From JAHITU01 sp964486155 (GTDB lineage: Bacteria > Patescibacteriota > Minisyncoccia > Phycocordibacterales > UBA12079): a stretch of DNA of 41,832 bases. The stretch lies in contig CAZAKQ010000006.1 in NCBI GenBank assembly GCA_964486155.1, positions 1-41,832 of the forward strand. The letters run 5' to 3'. Shown here in pieces: positions 21,164-29,508 of this stretch; the first letter of the stretch is position 1; every line of letters begins with the position of its first letter. The translations under genes were made by a program, and so were the position numbers. Under the pieces are notes generated by a model. The model saw only the letters and a list, made by a program, of their open reading frames with translations. It was not told the DNA's origin and made no database searches.

Positions 21164-21170
21164 GTTTTTG

Positions 21171-21179
21171 TGATAAAAT
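21171..21179 (+). promoter_or_regulatory. extended -10 of the first AbrB-type gene (leaderless)
   Basis: TGATAAAAT, 7 nt before the ATG. Confidence 0.5.
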
Positions 21180-21186
21180 TAATATA

Positions 21187-21345
21187 ATGAAAAAAGAAAT
21201 AAGAAAAATAACTAAAAATGGTCGGGGAACTTATTATATTGCAATCCCAAAGGACTTAATGAAAGAGTTGCGATTTAAGGAACGGCAAAAAGTAGTGGTT
21301 AAAAAGCATGGTAAGGGGATTTTGATTGAGGATTGGAAGGAGTAG
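21187..21345 (+). CDS. AbrB/MazE/SpoVT-type DNA-binding protein, 52 residues
   Basis: A single swapped-hairpin domain: KITKNGRGTYYIAIPKDL, MKELRFKERQKVVVKKHGKG, ILIEDW. The pattern (strand, IPKxL, R/D-x-Q-KVVVKK, strand) is that of AbrB and MazE DNA-binding domains. No toxin gene follows, so a stand-alone transcription factor is more likely than an antitoxin. A paralogue of 51 residues is at 37143; both share KVVVKKHGKGILI. Each is preceded by an iterated palindrome that could be its own operator (inference). Confidence 0.8.
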   Translation: MKKEIRKITKNGRGTYYIAIPKDLMKELRFKERQKVVVKKHGKGILIEDWKE

Positions 21346-21365
21346 TTTTTAAAGTTAATTAAAAA

Positions 21366-22127
21366 ATGTTTAAGCCAAAAACTAAAAGAATAGAAAAACT
21401 TGCAAAAATATATCCAAAGATTATTGAGGATTTGGAGGAAATTTTTAATGAGCCAACTAATATTTATATTGATTGGCAGAATGTTATACATTGGCAAAAT
21501 AAACTAAAATGGAATTTTGATTTAAAAAGAATGAAACAATTTTTTGATTCTTTTGATAATATAAAGGATATAAAAATATATACAGGAACTTTAGGAGGTA
21601 ATGAAAAATCAGAAAATAATATTTTGGACTTGATGTCTTGGGGTTATAATATTTCAACAAAACCTGTTAAAAAAATGAAATTATCTATTGATACTTCTAG
21701 TATTTCTGATAATTCTCCTGCATTATTACAGCAGTTTATTAAAAAATCTTTATTGGAAAAGTTAGACTTATCAACAATAACTTTCTTAAATGAAAAACTT
21801 TTTGATTTAAATAAAAAAGGAACTTTATATATAGAAGAAGAAAAATGTAATTTTGATGTGGAAATGGGAAGAGATTTATTAAAAGATTTTGAATTTAACG
21901 GAACGGAAAATTTTATTTTATGGACAACAGATAGTGATTTTGAAGACCCAGTAAAACAGATTAGAGATGATGGGAAAAAGGCAATAATTTTTGCTTTTTC
22001 AGGAAGTGTTGCTCCAGAATTAGATAACACAAGAGTTTATGTTTTTGATGTTAAGAAAATAAAAGAATTTGTTTGCTGGTATAAGCATTTACCACAAAGT
22101 GTTCAAGACAAACTTAAAGAAGTATAA
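21366..22127 (+). CDS. NYN-domain (DUF88-like) protein
   Basis: 253 residues. The acidic set of the PIN-like fold is visible: NIYIDWQNVIHW (Asp36, Asn39), CNFDVEMGRDLLKDF (around 167-181) and LWTTDSDFEDPVKQIRDDGKKAIIFAF (around 188-214). A long insertion (about 75-160) separates the first and second motif, and a basic N-terminal helix precedes the domain. It is divergent from the NYN protein at 17658. It follows the AbrB-type gene by 20 bp, so both may share a transcript. Confidence 0.8.
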   Translation: MFKPKTKRIEKLAKIYPKIIEDLEEIFNEPTNIYIDWQNVIHWQNKLKWNFDLKRMKQFFDSFDNIKDIKIYTGTLGGNEKSENNILDLMSWGYNISTKPVKKMKLSIDTSSISDNSPALLQQFIKKSLLEKLDLSTITFLNEKLFDLNKKGTLYIEEEKCNFDVEMGRDLLKDFEFNGTENFILWTTDSDFEDPVKQIRDDGKKAIIFAFSGSVAPELDNTRVYVFDVKKIKEFVCWYKHLPQSVQDKLKEV

Positions 22128-22136
22128 AATGCCAAA

Positions 22137-22188
22137 GGGACTCCTTGCGGAGCCCCTAAGCTATAAAATTCTTTAACCTTTCGGTTAA
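22137..22188 (+). terminator. pair of hairpins after the second NYN gene
   Basis: GGGACTCC-TTGC-GGAGCCCC (22137-22156) and TTAACC-TTTC-GGTTAA (22173-22188). No long T-run, so weak terminators at most. Confidence 0.4.
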
Positions 22189-22309
22189 TGTAATAATATA
22201 GCAACCAGTCGCTATTGTCAACAAAAATGTTGTGGATTAAGTAAAATTAAGAATTAAATTATAAGAGGTACGACTCATCCTGAGGCGGACAGGCTCAGAA
22301 ATGGTGCTT

Positions 22310-22402
22310 TAAGAAGTCCGATCTCAGAAAAAGTAAAACAAAATAAATTACTAAAGGTTACGATTCTACAAGTTAATCCGCCGGCCGGCGGAGTTGGACC
22401 TC
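22310..22402. repeat. diverged intergenic repeat, copy 1
   Basis: TAAGAAGTCCGATCTCA at 22310 and a 52-bp block at 22351-22402 (starting CTAAAGGTTA, ending AGTTGGACCTC) align without gaps to 37452 and 37574-37625. The block includes the perfect 16-bp palindrome TCCGCCGGCCGGCGGA (22377-22392). Confidence 0.6.
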
Positions 22403-22414
22403 AAAAACAATATC

Positions 22415-23419
22415 ATGAAAATACTATTTTTTTACAATGAGGAATGGGAGAAGGATTATTTCCAAAAAGGGATTGGAGATGGTTTTGAAGTTGAATTTTT
22501 AAAAGGGCGAGTACAGGATCATCCTGAATTTAAAGATGATGAAGCTGAAATTTTATCAGTGTTTGTGGGCTCTCATGTAGATGCTTCGGTATTTGAAAAA
22601 TTTCCTAATTTAAAATATGTAGTTACTCGGTCAACTGGTTTTGATCATATTGATATTGAGGAAGCTAAAAAAAGAGGAGTTGCAGTTTCAAACGTACCTG
22701 CATATGGTTCAGTGACTGTGGCGGAATTTACTATGGCTTTGTTGTTGTCAGTGTCTCGGAAAATTTTTCCAGCTTATAACCAAATTTTAGAACAAGGAAA
22801 TTTTGAAAAAGATTCTCTAAGAGGTTTTGATCTGAATGAAAAAACTTTGGGAATAATCGGGACAGGAAAAATTGGACAGCATATGATAAAGATTGCAAAA
22901 GGATTTGGAATGAAAGTAATTGCTTTTGATGTAAATAAAGATGATAAGTTAGCTAATCAGTTGAATTTTAAGTATGTAGATTTTAATGATTTGTTGAATC
23001 AATCAGATGTGATCTCTTTGCACTTACCTTATAACCCTCATACGCATCATATTATAAATAGGGAATCTTTTGATAAAATGAAAGAAGGAGCGGTGATTAT
23101 CAATACTTCACGAGGAGGAGTGATGGAAACTTACGCTTTGGTGGATGCTTTGAAAAGCGGCAGAGTTTTAGGTGCTGGGTTGGACGTTTTGGAGTCAGAA
23201 ATTTATATGGGAAAGACTTTGGATTTATTAAGAGATGAAAATGTTAGAGAAGAGGATTTAGATACAGTTTTGCATAATCAATATTTAATTGAACATCCTA
23301 ATGTAATTATTACTCCACATAACGCATTTAATACTCAAGAAGCAATTGAAAGAATTTTTGATGTTACGATTGAAAATGTTAAGAGTTTTAGAGAAGGAAA
23401 AACAATAAATGAGGTTTAA
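22415..23419 (+). CDS. D-isomer-specific 2-hydroxyacid dehydrogenase
   Basis: 334 residues. NAD-dependent reduction of a 2-oxoacid (pyruvate, hydroxypyruvate or similar) to the D-hydroxyacid. Family features: NLKYVVTRSTGFDHIDIEEAKKRGVAVSNVPAYGSVTVAEFTMAL, the Rossmann loop GIIGTGKIGQ (about 144-153), INTSRGGVMETYALVDALKSGRV with the catalytic Arg, a Glu in the LDVLESE segment, and the catalytic His in ITPHNAFNT. D-lactate dehydrogenase is the best guess. I start at 22415, since the frame upstream runs through the GC palindrome. It is followed closely by the DedA-like and MYG1 genes (spacing 12 and 2 bp), a likely operon. Confidence 0.9.
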   Translation: MKILFFYNEEWEKDYFQKGIGDGFEVEFLKGRVQDHPEFKDDEAEILSVFVGSHVDASVFEKFPNLKYVVTRSTGFDHIDIEEAKKRGVAVSNVPAYGSVTVAEFTMALLLSVSRKIFPAYNQILEQGNFEKDSLRGFDLNEKTLGIIGTGKIGQHMIKIAKGFGMKVIAFDVNKDDKLANQLNFKYVDFNDLLNQSDVISLHLPYNPHTHHIINRESFDKMKEGAVIINTSRGGVMETYALVDALKSGRVLGAGLDVLESEIYMGKTLDLLRDENVREEDLDTVLHNQYLIEHPNVIITPHNAFNTQEAIERIFDVTIENVKSFREGKTINEV

Positions 23420-23431
23420 TTTAAATTTAAT

Positions 23432-24055
23432 ATGAAAAAATATATATTTGATATAATTTCAATATCAGTAGTGTTGGTGGTAATTTTTGTAATTGCTTGG
23501 AATATTCCATTTGAGGTTATAAAATCATTTATTTTGCAAAATCAAATTTTAGGGGGATTAGTTTTTATTTTTATGATGGTTATAAGTACTGTGATTCCTC
23601 CCATCACTATTTTTGTATTAATTCCATTTGTTGGAGTAATTTTGGGTCCTTTTATAACTATGATTTACTCTGTAATTGGCTGGACTATTGGATCAATGAT
23701 TGCTTTTATGATTGCTCGTTATTATGGAAGACCTTTTTTAGCTAGATATGTTTCTTTAGAAAAAATAGATGAATGGGAACATAAGATACCTGAGAATGGA
23801 GAATTTTTTTATTTAATATTTTTAAGAATGATCACTCCTGTAGATATTTTAAGTTATGCTGTAGGATTATTTTGTCGGATTTCCTTGTTGAAATATTCGA
23901 TAGCTTCGTTTATCGGAGTAATTCCTTTTTCTTTTGTTTTTGCTTACGGATATGATATTGTATTACTTCAAAATAAGACGATTTTATCGATTACAGGGTT
24001 TTTGTTTTTGATAGTTATGTTGGGATTAATAATCGTCAATAAAAATAGAAAATAA
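23432..24055 (+). CDS. TVP38/DedA-type (VTT domain) membrane protein
   Basis: 207 residues with about five hydrophobic segments. The VTT/SNARE-associated domain is recognised by the conserved GPFITMIYSVIGWTIGSMIAFMIARYYGRPF stretch (two parts: the G-x-x-x-G region and the ARYxGRPF segment) and by FLRMITPVDILSYAVGLF. Family members act in lipid scrambling or membrane maintenance. Short intergenic distances on both sides suggest cotranscription with the dehydrogenase and MYG1. Confidence 0.85.
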   Translation: MKKYIFDIISISVVLVVIFVIAWNIPFEVIKSFILQNQILGGLVFIFMMVISTVIPPITIFVLIPFVGVILGPFITMIYSVIGWTIGSMIAFMIARYYGRPFLARYVSLEKIDEWEHKIPENGEFFYLIFLRMITPVDILSYAVGLFCRISLLKYSIASFIGVIPFSFVFAYGYDIVLLQNKTILSITGFLFLIVMLGLIIVNKNRK

Positions 24056-24057
24056 AT

Positions 24058-24990
24058 ATGTTTAAAAAAATAAGAATAATAACTCATAGTGGAACTTTTC
24101 ATTCAGACGAAGCTTTTGCGATTGCTACTTTAAAAATATTTTTGAAAAAGAAATATGAAAAGAATTTTTTTAAACCAAAATTTGAGATTATAAGGACCCG
24201 GGATTTAAGTTTAATTCAAGAAGGGGATTATGTTTTAGATGTTGGTGGAGATTATAATCCAGAAAAGTTGATATTTGATCATCATCAAATCGGAGGAGCT
24301 GGTGAACGGGAAAATGGTATTTCTTATGCTGCTTTTGGTTTGGTCTGGAAAGAATTTGGAGAAAAGATTTGTGGTTCTTCAGAAATTTCTAGAATTATAG
24401 ATAAAAAATTGGTGCAATTTCTTGATGCTATTGATGTTGGAGAAGATTTGTATGATTTAAAGAATCCTAAAGTAACTCCTTATTTATTCTGTGATTTTGT
24501 TTCAACTTATAATTTTTTGTCTGAGTATAACGGGAATAATCCTCAACAGAATTTTTTAAAGATGGTTGGTTTAGCAGAAGATGTTTTGTTGAGAGAAATA
24601 GAGAGAGCTGTTATACAAGAAAAACAAAGAAAAAAAATTTTAGAGATTTATAATAGAACAGAAGATAAGAGATTGATTGTTTTTGATAAAAGTTATGATG
24701 ATTTTGTTATAGACATAACACTAAATAAATTTTCTGAACCCCTTTTTATTATTAATCCTAATAGTGAGGGTGGAGGATGGAAATTAAAGGCGATTAGAAT
24801 TTCTGCTGATTCTTTTGAAAATAAGAAAGATTTACCTTTAGAATGGGCAGGTAAAAGAGATGAAGAATTACAGAAAATAACAGGAGTTTCAGATGCAATT
24901 TTCTGCCATAATAAAAGATTCATTGCTGTAGCTGATTCTAAAGAGGGAACTGTAAAGTTAGCAAAATTAGCTTTAGATTTAGAAAATTAA
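24058..24990 (+). CDS. MYG1/GAMM1 family (UPF0160) protein
   Basis: 310 residues. The MYG1 family is DHH-like and has been linked to RNA exonuclease activity in eukaryotes. Motifs: ITHSGTFHSDEAFAIATLK at the start, DYVLDVGGDYNPE, FDHHQIGGAGERENGISYAAFGLVWKEFG, VQFLDAIDVGED, and near the end GVSDAIFCHNKRFIAVADSKEGTVKLAKLAL. Metal-binding Asp/His residues (HSDE, DVGG, DHH, DAID) are all kept. Full length. It starts 2 bp after the preceding stop. No terminator is obvious at its end. Confidence 0.93.
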   Translation: MFKKIRIITHSGTFHSDEAFAIATLKIFLKKKYEKNFFKPKFEIIRTRDLSLIQEGDYVLDVGGDYNPEKLIFDHHQIGGAGERENGISYAAFGLVWKEFGEKICGSSEISRIIDKKLVQFLDAIDVGEDLYDLKNPKVTPYLFCDFVSTYNFLSEYNGNNPQQNFLKMVGLAEDVLLREIERAVIQEKQRKKILEIYNRTEDKRLIVFDKSYDDFVIDITLNKFSEPLFIINPNSEGGGWKLKAIRISADSFENKKDLPLEWAGKRDEELQKITGVSDAIFCHNKRFIAVADSKEGTVKLAKLALDLEN

Positions 24991-25137
24991 AAATTTTTTA
25001 TTTATGCCGTGCTTGGAGGACGTCCTTGGAGGACTAATGGTTAAAGACAATTTTGTTGATTTTGGGAGGGGTTTGAGGTATTGTGGGGGTAGGTTGTGGA
25101 GATTTGATAATAAATTTTTAGACGAAAGGGATTTAAA

Positions 25138-25299
25138 ATGGATGAAATAACAAGGAAAGTTACTTTTACAAAAGAAGAAGCAGAAGAAATAGCGGATCTT
25201 ATTTGTGAAGAACTTGGAGATCCTATTGTTGGAAGAAATGAAAGTCTCATTGAATCTGTTTATAAAAAAATTAAAGAAGCTTTTTCAGAAGAAGAATAA
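25138..25299 (+). CDS. small acidic protein, 53 residues, unknown
   Basis: MDEITRKVTFTKEEAEEIAD at the start and KKIKEAFSEEE at the end; strongly acidic, two predicted helices, no motif recognised. A GAAAGGG ten bases upstream could serve as ribosome binding site, and a strong terminator follows 36 bp after the stop. Small size makes it moderately uncertain. Confidence 0.55.
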   Translation: MDEITRKVTFTKEEAEEIADLICEELGDPIVGRNESLIESVYKKIKEAFSEEE

Positions 25300-25334
25300 T
25301 TTGAAAGATATTTTTCAAGATTAAATATTAATTT

Positions 25335-25373
25335 CAGCAATTTTGTAGTAAAGCACAAAATTGCTGGTTTTTT
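25335..25373 (+). terminator. intrinsic terminator
   Basis: CAGCAATTTTG with CAAAATTGCTG, loop of 10, then a T-run. Supports transcription of the small gene at 25138. Confidence 0.8.
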
Positions 25374-25577
25374 ATTTAATTACTTAGTAATTAGGGTGCT
25401 AAGTGATTTTTGTTGTTTTAAATATAAAAATAGTGTATATTATTGACTATCTTATAGATAGAATTATAAATTTTAGATTTTAGATTTTAAATTATAAAAA
25501 ATCGTAAAACGGTTTTTTATTTTTGGAATTAAAAATTTATATTTATTTAAAAATTAAAAATTAAAAATTAAAAAATT

Positions 25578-27719
25578 ATGTCACGAGATTACCCATTAGA
25601 AAAAGTTAGAAACATTGGAATTATTGCACATATTGATGCAGGGAAAACTACCGTGAGTGAACGGGTGCTTTTCTATACTGGTGTTTCTCATAAAATCGGT
25701 GAAGTGCACGAAGGTGAAGCGACTATGGATTGGATGGAACAAGAGCAAGAAAGAGGAATTACTATTACCTCAGCAGCGACTACATGTTTTTGGACTCCAA
25801 CTTATGATCCAGAAAATACAGACTTAAAACATCGTTTTAATATTATTGATACTCCTGGTCACGTAGACTTCACAGCTGAAGTAGAACGATCTTTGAAAGT
25901 TTTGGATGGTGGGGTAGTTGTATTTGATGGAGTAGCTGGAGTAGAATCTCAATCTGAAACAGTATGGCGACAAGCTGATAAATATAATGTACCAAGGGTT
26001 TGTTTTATAAATAAATTAGATAGAACAGGAGCTTCTTTTGAAAGATCTTATCAGTCTATTTTAAATCGTTTAACTAAAAAAGCAGTGCGAATGCAAATTC
26101 CAATTGGTGAAGAAGAAAATCATAAAGGAGCTGTTGACTTGTTAAAAATGAAAGCTTATTTATTTGAAGGAGAAATGGGAGCTGATGTTAAGGAAGTTGA
26201 AATTCCAGAAAATTTGAAAGCAGATGCTGAAAAATATCATGGAGAATTAATTGAAAAAATAGTAGAAAATGACGAAGCTTTGATGAATGATTATCTTGAA
26301 GGAAAAGATATTCCCTTGACTGATTTAAAAGCTTTATTAAGAAAAGCTGTAATTGCTAATGAAATTATTCCTGTATTTACTGGTTCAGCTCTGAAAAATA
26401 AAGGAGTGCAGTTGGTATTAGATGCTGTGGTAGATTATCTTCCATCGCCTTTAGATATTCCGGCTGTAAAAGGAATTGATCCTAAAACAGAAGAAGAAGT
26501 TGAAAGAAAAGCTGATGATAATGAGCCGTTTTCAGCTTTAGCCTTTAAATTACAAGCCGATCCTTTTGTAGGACAATTAACATTCTTTAGGGTTTACTCA
26601 GGAAAATTAGAATCAGGTTCCTATGTATATAATGCTTCAACTGGTAAGAAAGAAAGAATTGGAAGAATTTTAAGGATGCATTCAAACGATAGAGAAGAAG
26701 TAAAAGTGGTTTATGCTGGAGAAATTGCTGCAGCAGTTGGTTTGAAAGAAACTAAAACCTCAGATACTTTATGTGATGAAAATAATCCTGTTATTTTAGA
26801 AAAGATTGAATTTATGAAACCGGTGGTGTCTGTTCGAATTGAACCTAAGACTAAAGCTGATCAGGAAAAAATGGGAATTGCTTTGAAAAAGCTTTCTGAT
26901 GAAGATCCTACTTTTACAATTACTTCAGACGAAGAAACTGCAGAAACTATTATTTCAGGAATGGGAGAATTGCATTTAGAAGTTCTAGTAGATAGGATGA
27001 AAAGAGAATTTAATGTTGATGCTAATATTGGAACTCCTCAAGTGGCTTATCGAGAAACTATTCAAATGGAAGCTGAGGCGGAATGTAAATATGCAAAACA
27101 ATCAGGAGGTCGTGGTCAATATGGTCATGTCAAAATCAAAATTAAACCGATGGAAGAAATTGCTGAAGATGCAAAAATTCCTAAAAACACAAAACGAGAA
27201 GAAGGTTTTGAATTTATAAATAATATTAAAGGTGGGGTAATTCCACAAGAATATATTCCTGCTGTAGAGAAGGGAATTATAGAAGGAATGAGTCGAGGAA
27301 TTGTAGCTGGTTATAAGATGGTGGATATTTCTTGTGATCTATATGATGGTTCTTTCCATGATGTGGACTCATCTGAAATTGCCTTCAAAATTGCGGCTTC
27401 TAAAGCCTTTCAAGATGCAGCCAAGAGAGCTAATCCAGTATTATTAGAACCAGTTATGAAAGTTGAAATTGTTATTCCAGACGAATTCATGGGAGACATC
27501 ACAGGAAATTTGAGTTCTAAACGAGGGCAAATTGAAGGAATGGAAGAAAGAGGAGAAATGAAAGTTGTGAATGCGAAAGTGCCTTTGTCAGAAATGTTTG
27601 GTTATACAACTACTTTAAGATCAATGACTGAAGGGCGAGGAACTAATTCAATGGAATTTGATCATTATGCAGTTGTACCACAAAATGTGGCTAAAGAAAT
27701 TGTGGAGAAAAGATCATAA
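25578..27719 (+). CDS. fusA: elongation factor G
   Basis: 713 residues; GTPase driving translocation. G domain: NIGIIAHIDAGKTTVSERVLFYTG (G1), MDWMEQEQERGITI (G2), DTPGHVDF (G3), INKLDRTGA (G4), FTGSALKNKGVQ (G5). Domains II-V follow, including domain IV GGRGQYGHVKIK and GGVIPQEYIPAVEKG and the C-terminal MFGYTTTLRSMTEGRGTNSMEF. Full length and conserved. In the usual str operon it follows rpsG directly; here 22 kb separate them. The leader is A-rich with no Shine-Dalgarno; a CGT-AAA-ACG hairpin with T6 lies upstream at about 25497-25520. Confidence 0.98.
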   Translation: MSRDYPLEKVRNIGIIAHIDAGKTTVSERVLFYTGVSHKIGEVHEGEATMDWMEQEQERGITITSAATTCFWTPTYDPENTDLKHRFNIIDTPGHVDFTAEVERSLKVLDGGVVVFDGVAGVESQSETVWRQADKYNVPRVCFINKLDRTGASFERSYQSILNRLTKKAVRMQIPIGEEENHKGAVDLLKMKAYLFEGEMGADVKEVEIPENLKADAEKYHGELIEKIVENDEALMNDYLEGKDIPLTDLKALLRKAVIANEIIPVFTGSALKNKGVQLVLDAVVDYLPSPLDIPAVKGIDPKTEEEVERKADDNEPFSALAFKLQADPFVGQLTFFRVYSGKLESGSYVYNASTGKKERIGRILRMHSNDREEVKVVYAGEIAAAVGLKETKTSDTLCDENNPVILEKIEFMKPVVSVRIEPKTKADQEKMGIALKKLSDEDPTFTITSDEETAETIISGMGELHLEVLVDRMKREFNVDANIGTPQVAYRETIQMEAEAECKYAKQSGGRGQYGHVKIKIKPMEEIAEDAKIPKNTKREEGFEFINNIKGGVIPQEYIPAVEKGIIEGMSRGIVAGYKMVDISCDLYDGSFHDVDSSEIAFKIAASKAFQDAAKRANPVLLEPVMKVEIVIPDEFMGDITGNLSSKRGQIEGMEERGEMKVVNAKVPLSEMFGYTTTLRSMTEGRGTNSMEFDHYAVVPQNVAKEIVEKRS

Positions 27720-27724
27720 AAAAT

Positions 27725-28012
27725 ATGTGGCGAAAATTTTCAGAAAATAAAAAAAGAACATACTTAAGAAAATGGTTAGGTGAAACTATTAAAGATGAGA
27801 CAAGGCTTTCTATTACTAGGCATATTGTAAAACATGCTAAAGAGATTTTTAAAAAAGAACCTAGAGAATGGTCTGCTAGTATGAGAAATTTAATTAGTGC
27901 GTATGAAATTTTTTGTGATATTGAAAAACCCTCATCTGATTTACGTTTGGAAAAGCTAGAAAATAAATATAAAAAGAATAATAAGAGATATACGGCTCCT
28001 CCTAGAATATAG
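27725..28012 (+). CDS. hypothetical basic protein after fusA
   Basis: 95 residues, Lys/Arg-rich, mostly helical, with Trp at 2, 17 and 49 (MWRKFSENKKRTYLRKWLGE, REWSASMRNLISAYEIFCDI). No membrane segment or known motif. It starts 5 bp after the fusA stop and ends just before a strong terminator, so it belongs to the fusA transcript. The charge would suit RNA or ribosome binding, but that is only a guess. Confidence 0.7.
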   Translation: MWRKFSENKKRTYLRKWLGETIKDETRLSITRHIVKHAKEIFKKEPREWSASMRNLISAYEIFCDIEKPSSDLRLEKLENKYKKNNKRYTAPPRI

Positions 28013-28021
28013 AATTAAAAT

Positions 28022-28057
28022 AAAAAGAACGGCTCATCTTGATGAGCCGTTCTTTTT
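28022..28057. terminator. terminator of the fusA unit
   Basis: AAAAAGAACGGCTCAT-CTTG-ATGAGCCGTTCTTTTT, perfect stem, usable in both directions. Confidence 0.9.
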
Positions 28058-28154
28058 ATTGATTTTTATATAGGTTTGAGGTATGGTGAAGAAAGAATAT
28101 GTAGGTTTTGACAATAATCAAAAAACTAATAAATAATTTTGGTAGGAGAATAAA

Positions 28155-28550
28155 ATGAATGAAAATAACAAGAATGGAGTTAGCCCTATTGTTGAATTTG
28201 TAGATACAACAAAGAATAAAGACTTGCAAAAAAGGATTGTTGAAATTCTTAAAGAAATGACTTTTAAAGGGAAGTTTAGATTTTATGTTGGAATCCCTCG
28301 TAATTTTTTAGTTATTTTGGTTGGAATCGTAAGCTACTTTGATTTTCATATTAAAGTAGGATCAATTGATCTTCCGTCAGATGTTACTTTGTTAAAGATG
28401 ACTGACTCTCAGATAAGGATACTTATTAAAGTTTCTGTAAAAGATTTGCTGAAAGGTTATTTTACTGAATTAAAAATAGAATATAAAAATCTTTCTAAAA
28501 TTTTGGCTAAAGAATTAGAAAAAATTGAAGAAATCAAACCTTTTCTGTAG
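28155..28550 (+). CDS. hypothetical protein, 131 residues
   Basis: Starts MNENNKNGVSPIVEF. Predicted to be a mixed domain with a hydrophobic centre (FYVGIPRNFLVILVGIVSYF, about 42-61) and an amphipathic helical C terminus (LKGYFTELKIEYKNLSKILAKELEKIEE). The central stretch contains Pro and Arg, so a real membrane span is uncertain. Good Shine-Dalgarno (taggagaataaaATG). Single-gene unit with a terminator. No family recognised. Confidence 0.65.
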   Translation: MNENNKNGVSPIVEFVDTTKNKDLQKRIVEILKEMTFKGKFRFYVGIPRNFLVILVGIVSYFDFHIKVGSIDLPSDVTLLKMTDSQIRILIKVSVKDLLKGYFTELKIEYKNLSKILAKELEKIEEIKPFL

Positions 28551-28569
28551 AGTTAAAGAGTTAATTTGT

Positions 28570-28612
28570 AACCGATAATTCGTACGATGTACGAATTATC
28601 GGTTGTTTTTTT
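28570..28612 (+). terminator. intrinsic terminator
   Basis: AACCGATAATTCGTAC-GAT-GTACGAATTATCGGTT then G and T7. Confidence 0.85.
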
Positions 28613-28622
28613 ATTTTAATTT

Positions 28623-28650
28623 ATTCTATTGTTCTGTAGAACACTAGAAT
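28623..28650. repeat. 28-bp ATTCTA palindrome, copy 2
   Basis: ATTCTA-TT-GTTCT-GT-AGAAC-AC with TAGAAT; one spacer position is not symmetric. Confidence 0.6.
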
Positions 28651-28768
28651 AAAGATTTTGTTGGTTTATTTATTTTTGTGATATAATAATGATTATTAAA
28701 AGATAATCATCAAGTTAAAAGTTAAAAAGAAAAAATTTTATAAGCTTTCAACTTTATAAACTAATTTT

Positions 28769-29050
28769 ATGGAAAGAGAAATGCATAAGGGGGATTGGAA
28801 ATGTTGTGGTTGTGGAAAAGCTATCACAGAATTACCATTTGAACCAAAAGTAACTAATAATTTAACTTGTCGGGAATGTTATGCTTCAGGCAAAGTAGCT
28901 CCTAAACAAAATGGAGGGGAAAGAAAGATGTTTGAAGGAGATTGGAAATGTAGTGGTTGTGGTTGTCCTATTACAAAATTACCATTTGAACCAAAAGGAG
29001 AAGCTAATTTGAGTTGTATTGATTGTTATAAAAAGAATAAACAGAATTAA
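28769..29050 (+). CDS. tandem CxxC zinc-ribbon protein
   Basis: 93 residues made of two repeats of about 40. Each has GDWKCxGCG..IT.LPFEPK, then about 18 residues after the first CxxC, then CxxC (CCGC/CREC; CSGC/CIDC). This matches the CxxC-x17-CxxC zinc-ribbon family that is common in Patescibacteria. Four Cys per repeat would bind one zinc each; ligand partners are unknown. Internal repeat pairs are similar also at DNA level (gattggaaatgt, ttaccatttgaaccaaaa). The likely promoter is the extended -10 TGATATAAT at about 28679, giving a leader near 85 nt. Confidence 0.85.
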   Translation: MEREMHKGDWKCCGCGKAITELPFEPKVTNNLTCRECYASGKVAPKQNGGERKMFEGDWKCSGCGCPITKLPFEPKGEANLSCIDCYKKNKQN

Positions 29051-29089
29051 GTAAAGTTTAATTTTAGATTTTAAATTTTAGAATTTAGA

Positions 29090-29118
29090 CCTGTCTGCCG
29101 GCAGTACCGGCAGGCAGG
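29090..29118. repeat. dispersed GC-rich palindrome (CTGCC..GGCAG type)
   Basis: Two nested pairs: CCTG.CTGCCG against CGGCAG.CAGG around GCAGTAC. Confidence 0.65.
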
Positions 29119-29128
29119 TTTTAAATTG

Positions 29129-29159
29129 AGAGTGACAAGCGGAGCCTGTCGCTCTTTTT
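29129..29159 (+). terminator. terminator of the zinc-ribbon gene
   Basis: AGAG.GACA.GC with GC.TGTC.CTCT and T5. Confidence 0.6.
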
Positions 29160-29188
29160 GGTTTTGATGAATTTTTGTTTGTTTTTTA

Positions 29189-29216
29189 ATTCTAAAGTTC
29201 TTAAGAACTTTAGAGA
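29189..29216. repeat. 28-bp ATTCTA palindrome, copy 3
   Basis: Core CTAAAGTTCTTAAGAACT and on to TTAG (29192-29213) is perfectly symmetric; the right outer arm is altered. Confidence 0.6.
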
Positions 29217-29298
29217 GAATGTAGGAAATAAAAAGAAGGAAAGATAAAGGATGTTGATTTAGTTTGGAGATGAGGAGGAGAAAGAAAAAGGAGAATGT

Positions 29299-29336
29299 TT
29301 TTACCTTTTTTCAACGGTCGTTGAAAAAAGGTAAAT
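29299..29336 (+). repeat. ACGGTCGT hairpin, perfect copy
   Basis: TTTACCTTTTTTCAACG pairs exactly with CGTTGAAAAAAGGTAAA around GT. No gene is near; same motif as the two hairpins flanking the PaaX/Cas2-like gene. Confidence 0.6.
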
Positions 29337-29403
29337 TTTGTTTTTGATAGTTTATAAATATAAATAAAATATAAATAAAACAGAAATTTTTGTTAATTAT
29401 TAA

Positions 29404-29431
29404 GTTCTGGAGTTCTTGAGAACATTGGAAT
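29404..29431. repeat. 28-bp ATTCTA palindrome, degenerate copy 4
   Basis: GTTCTG-GA-GTTCT-TG-AGAAC-AT-TGGAAT, outer arms decayed. Confidence 0.45.
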
Positions 29432-29480
29432 AAATATTTGTTTGAATGTTTGGAGGGGAATTATTGAAGGTTATTATTTC

Positions 29481-29508
29481 ATTCTAACATTCTATAGAAT
29501 GTTAGAAT
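29481..29508. repeat. 28-bp ATTCTA palindrome, copy 5
   Basis: ATTCTA-AC-ATTCT-AT and its mirror, perfect. It differs from copy 1 (19779) only at the centre. Confidence 0.75.

Noticed and set aside
25004..25150. 49-codon ORF after MYG1
   Set aside because: Odd composition (many Gly, Arg, Trp), overlaps the start of the better small gene at 25138, and lacks a ribosome binding site.
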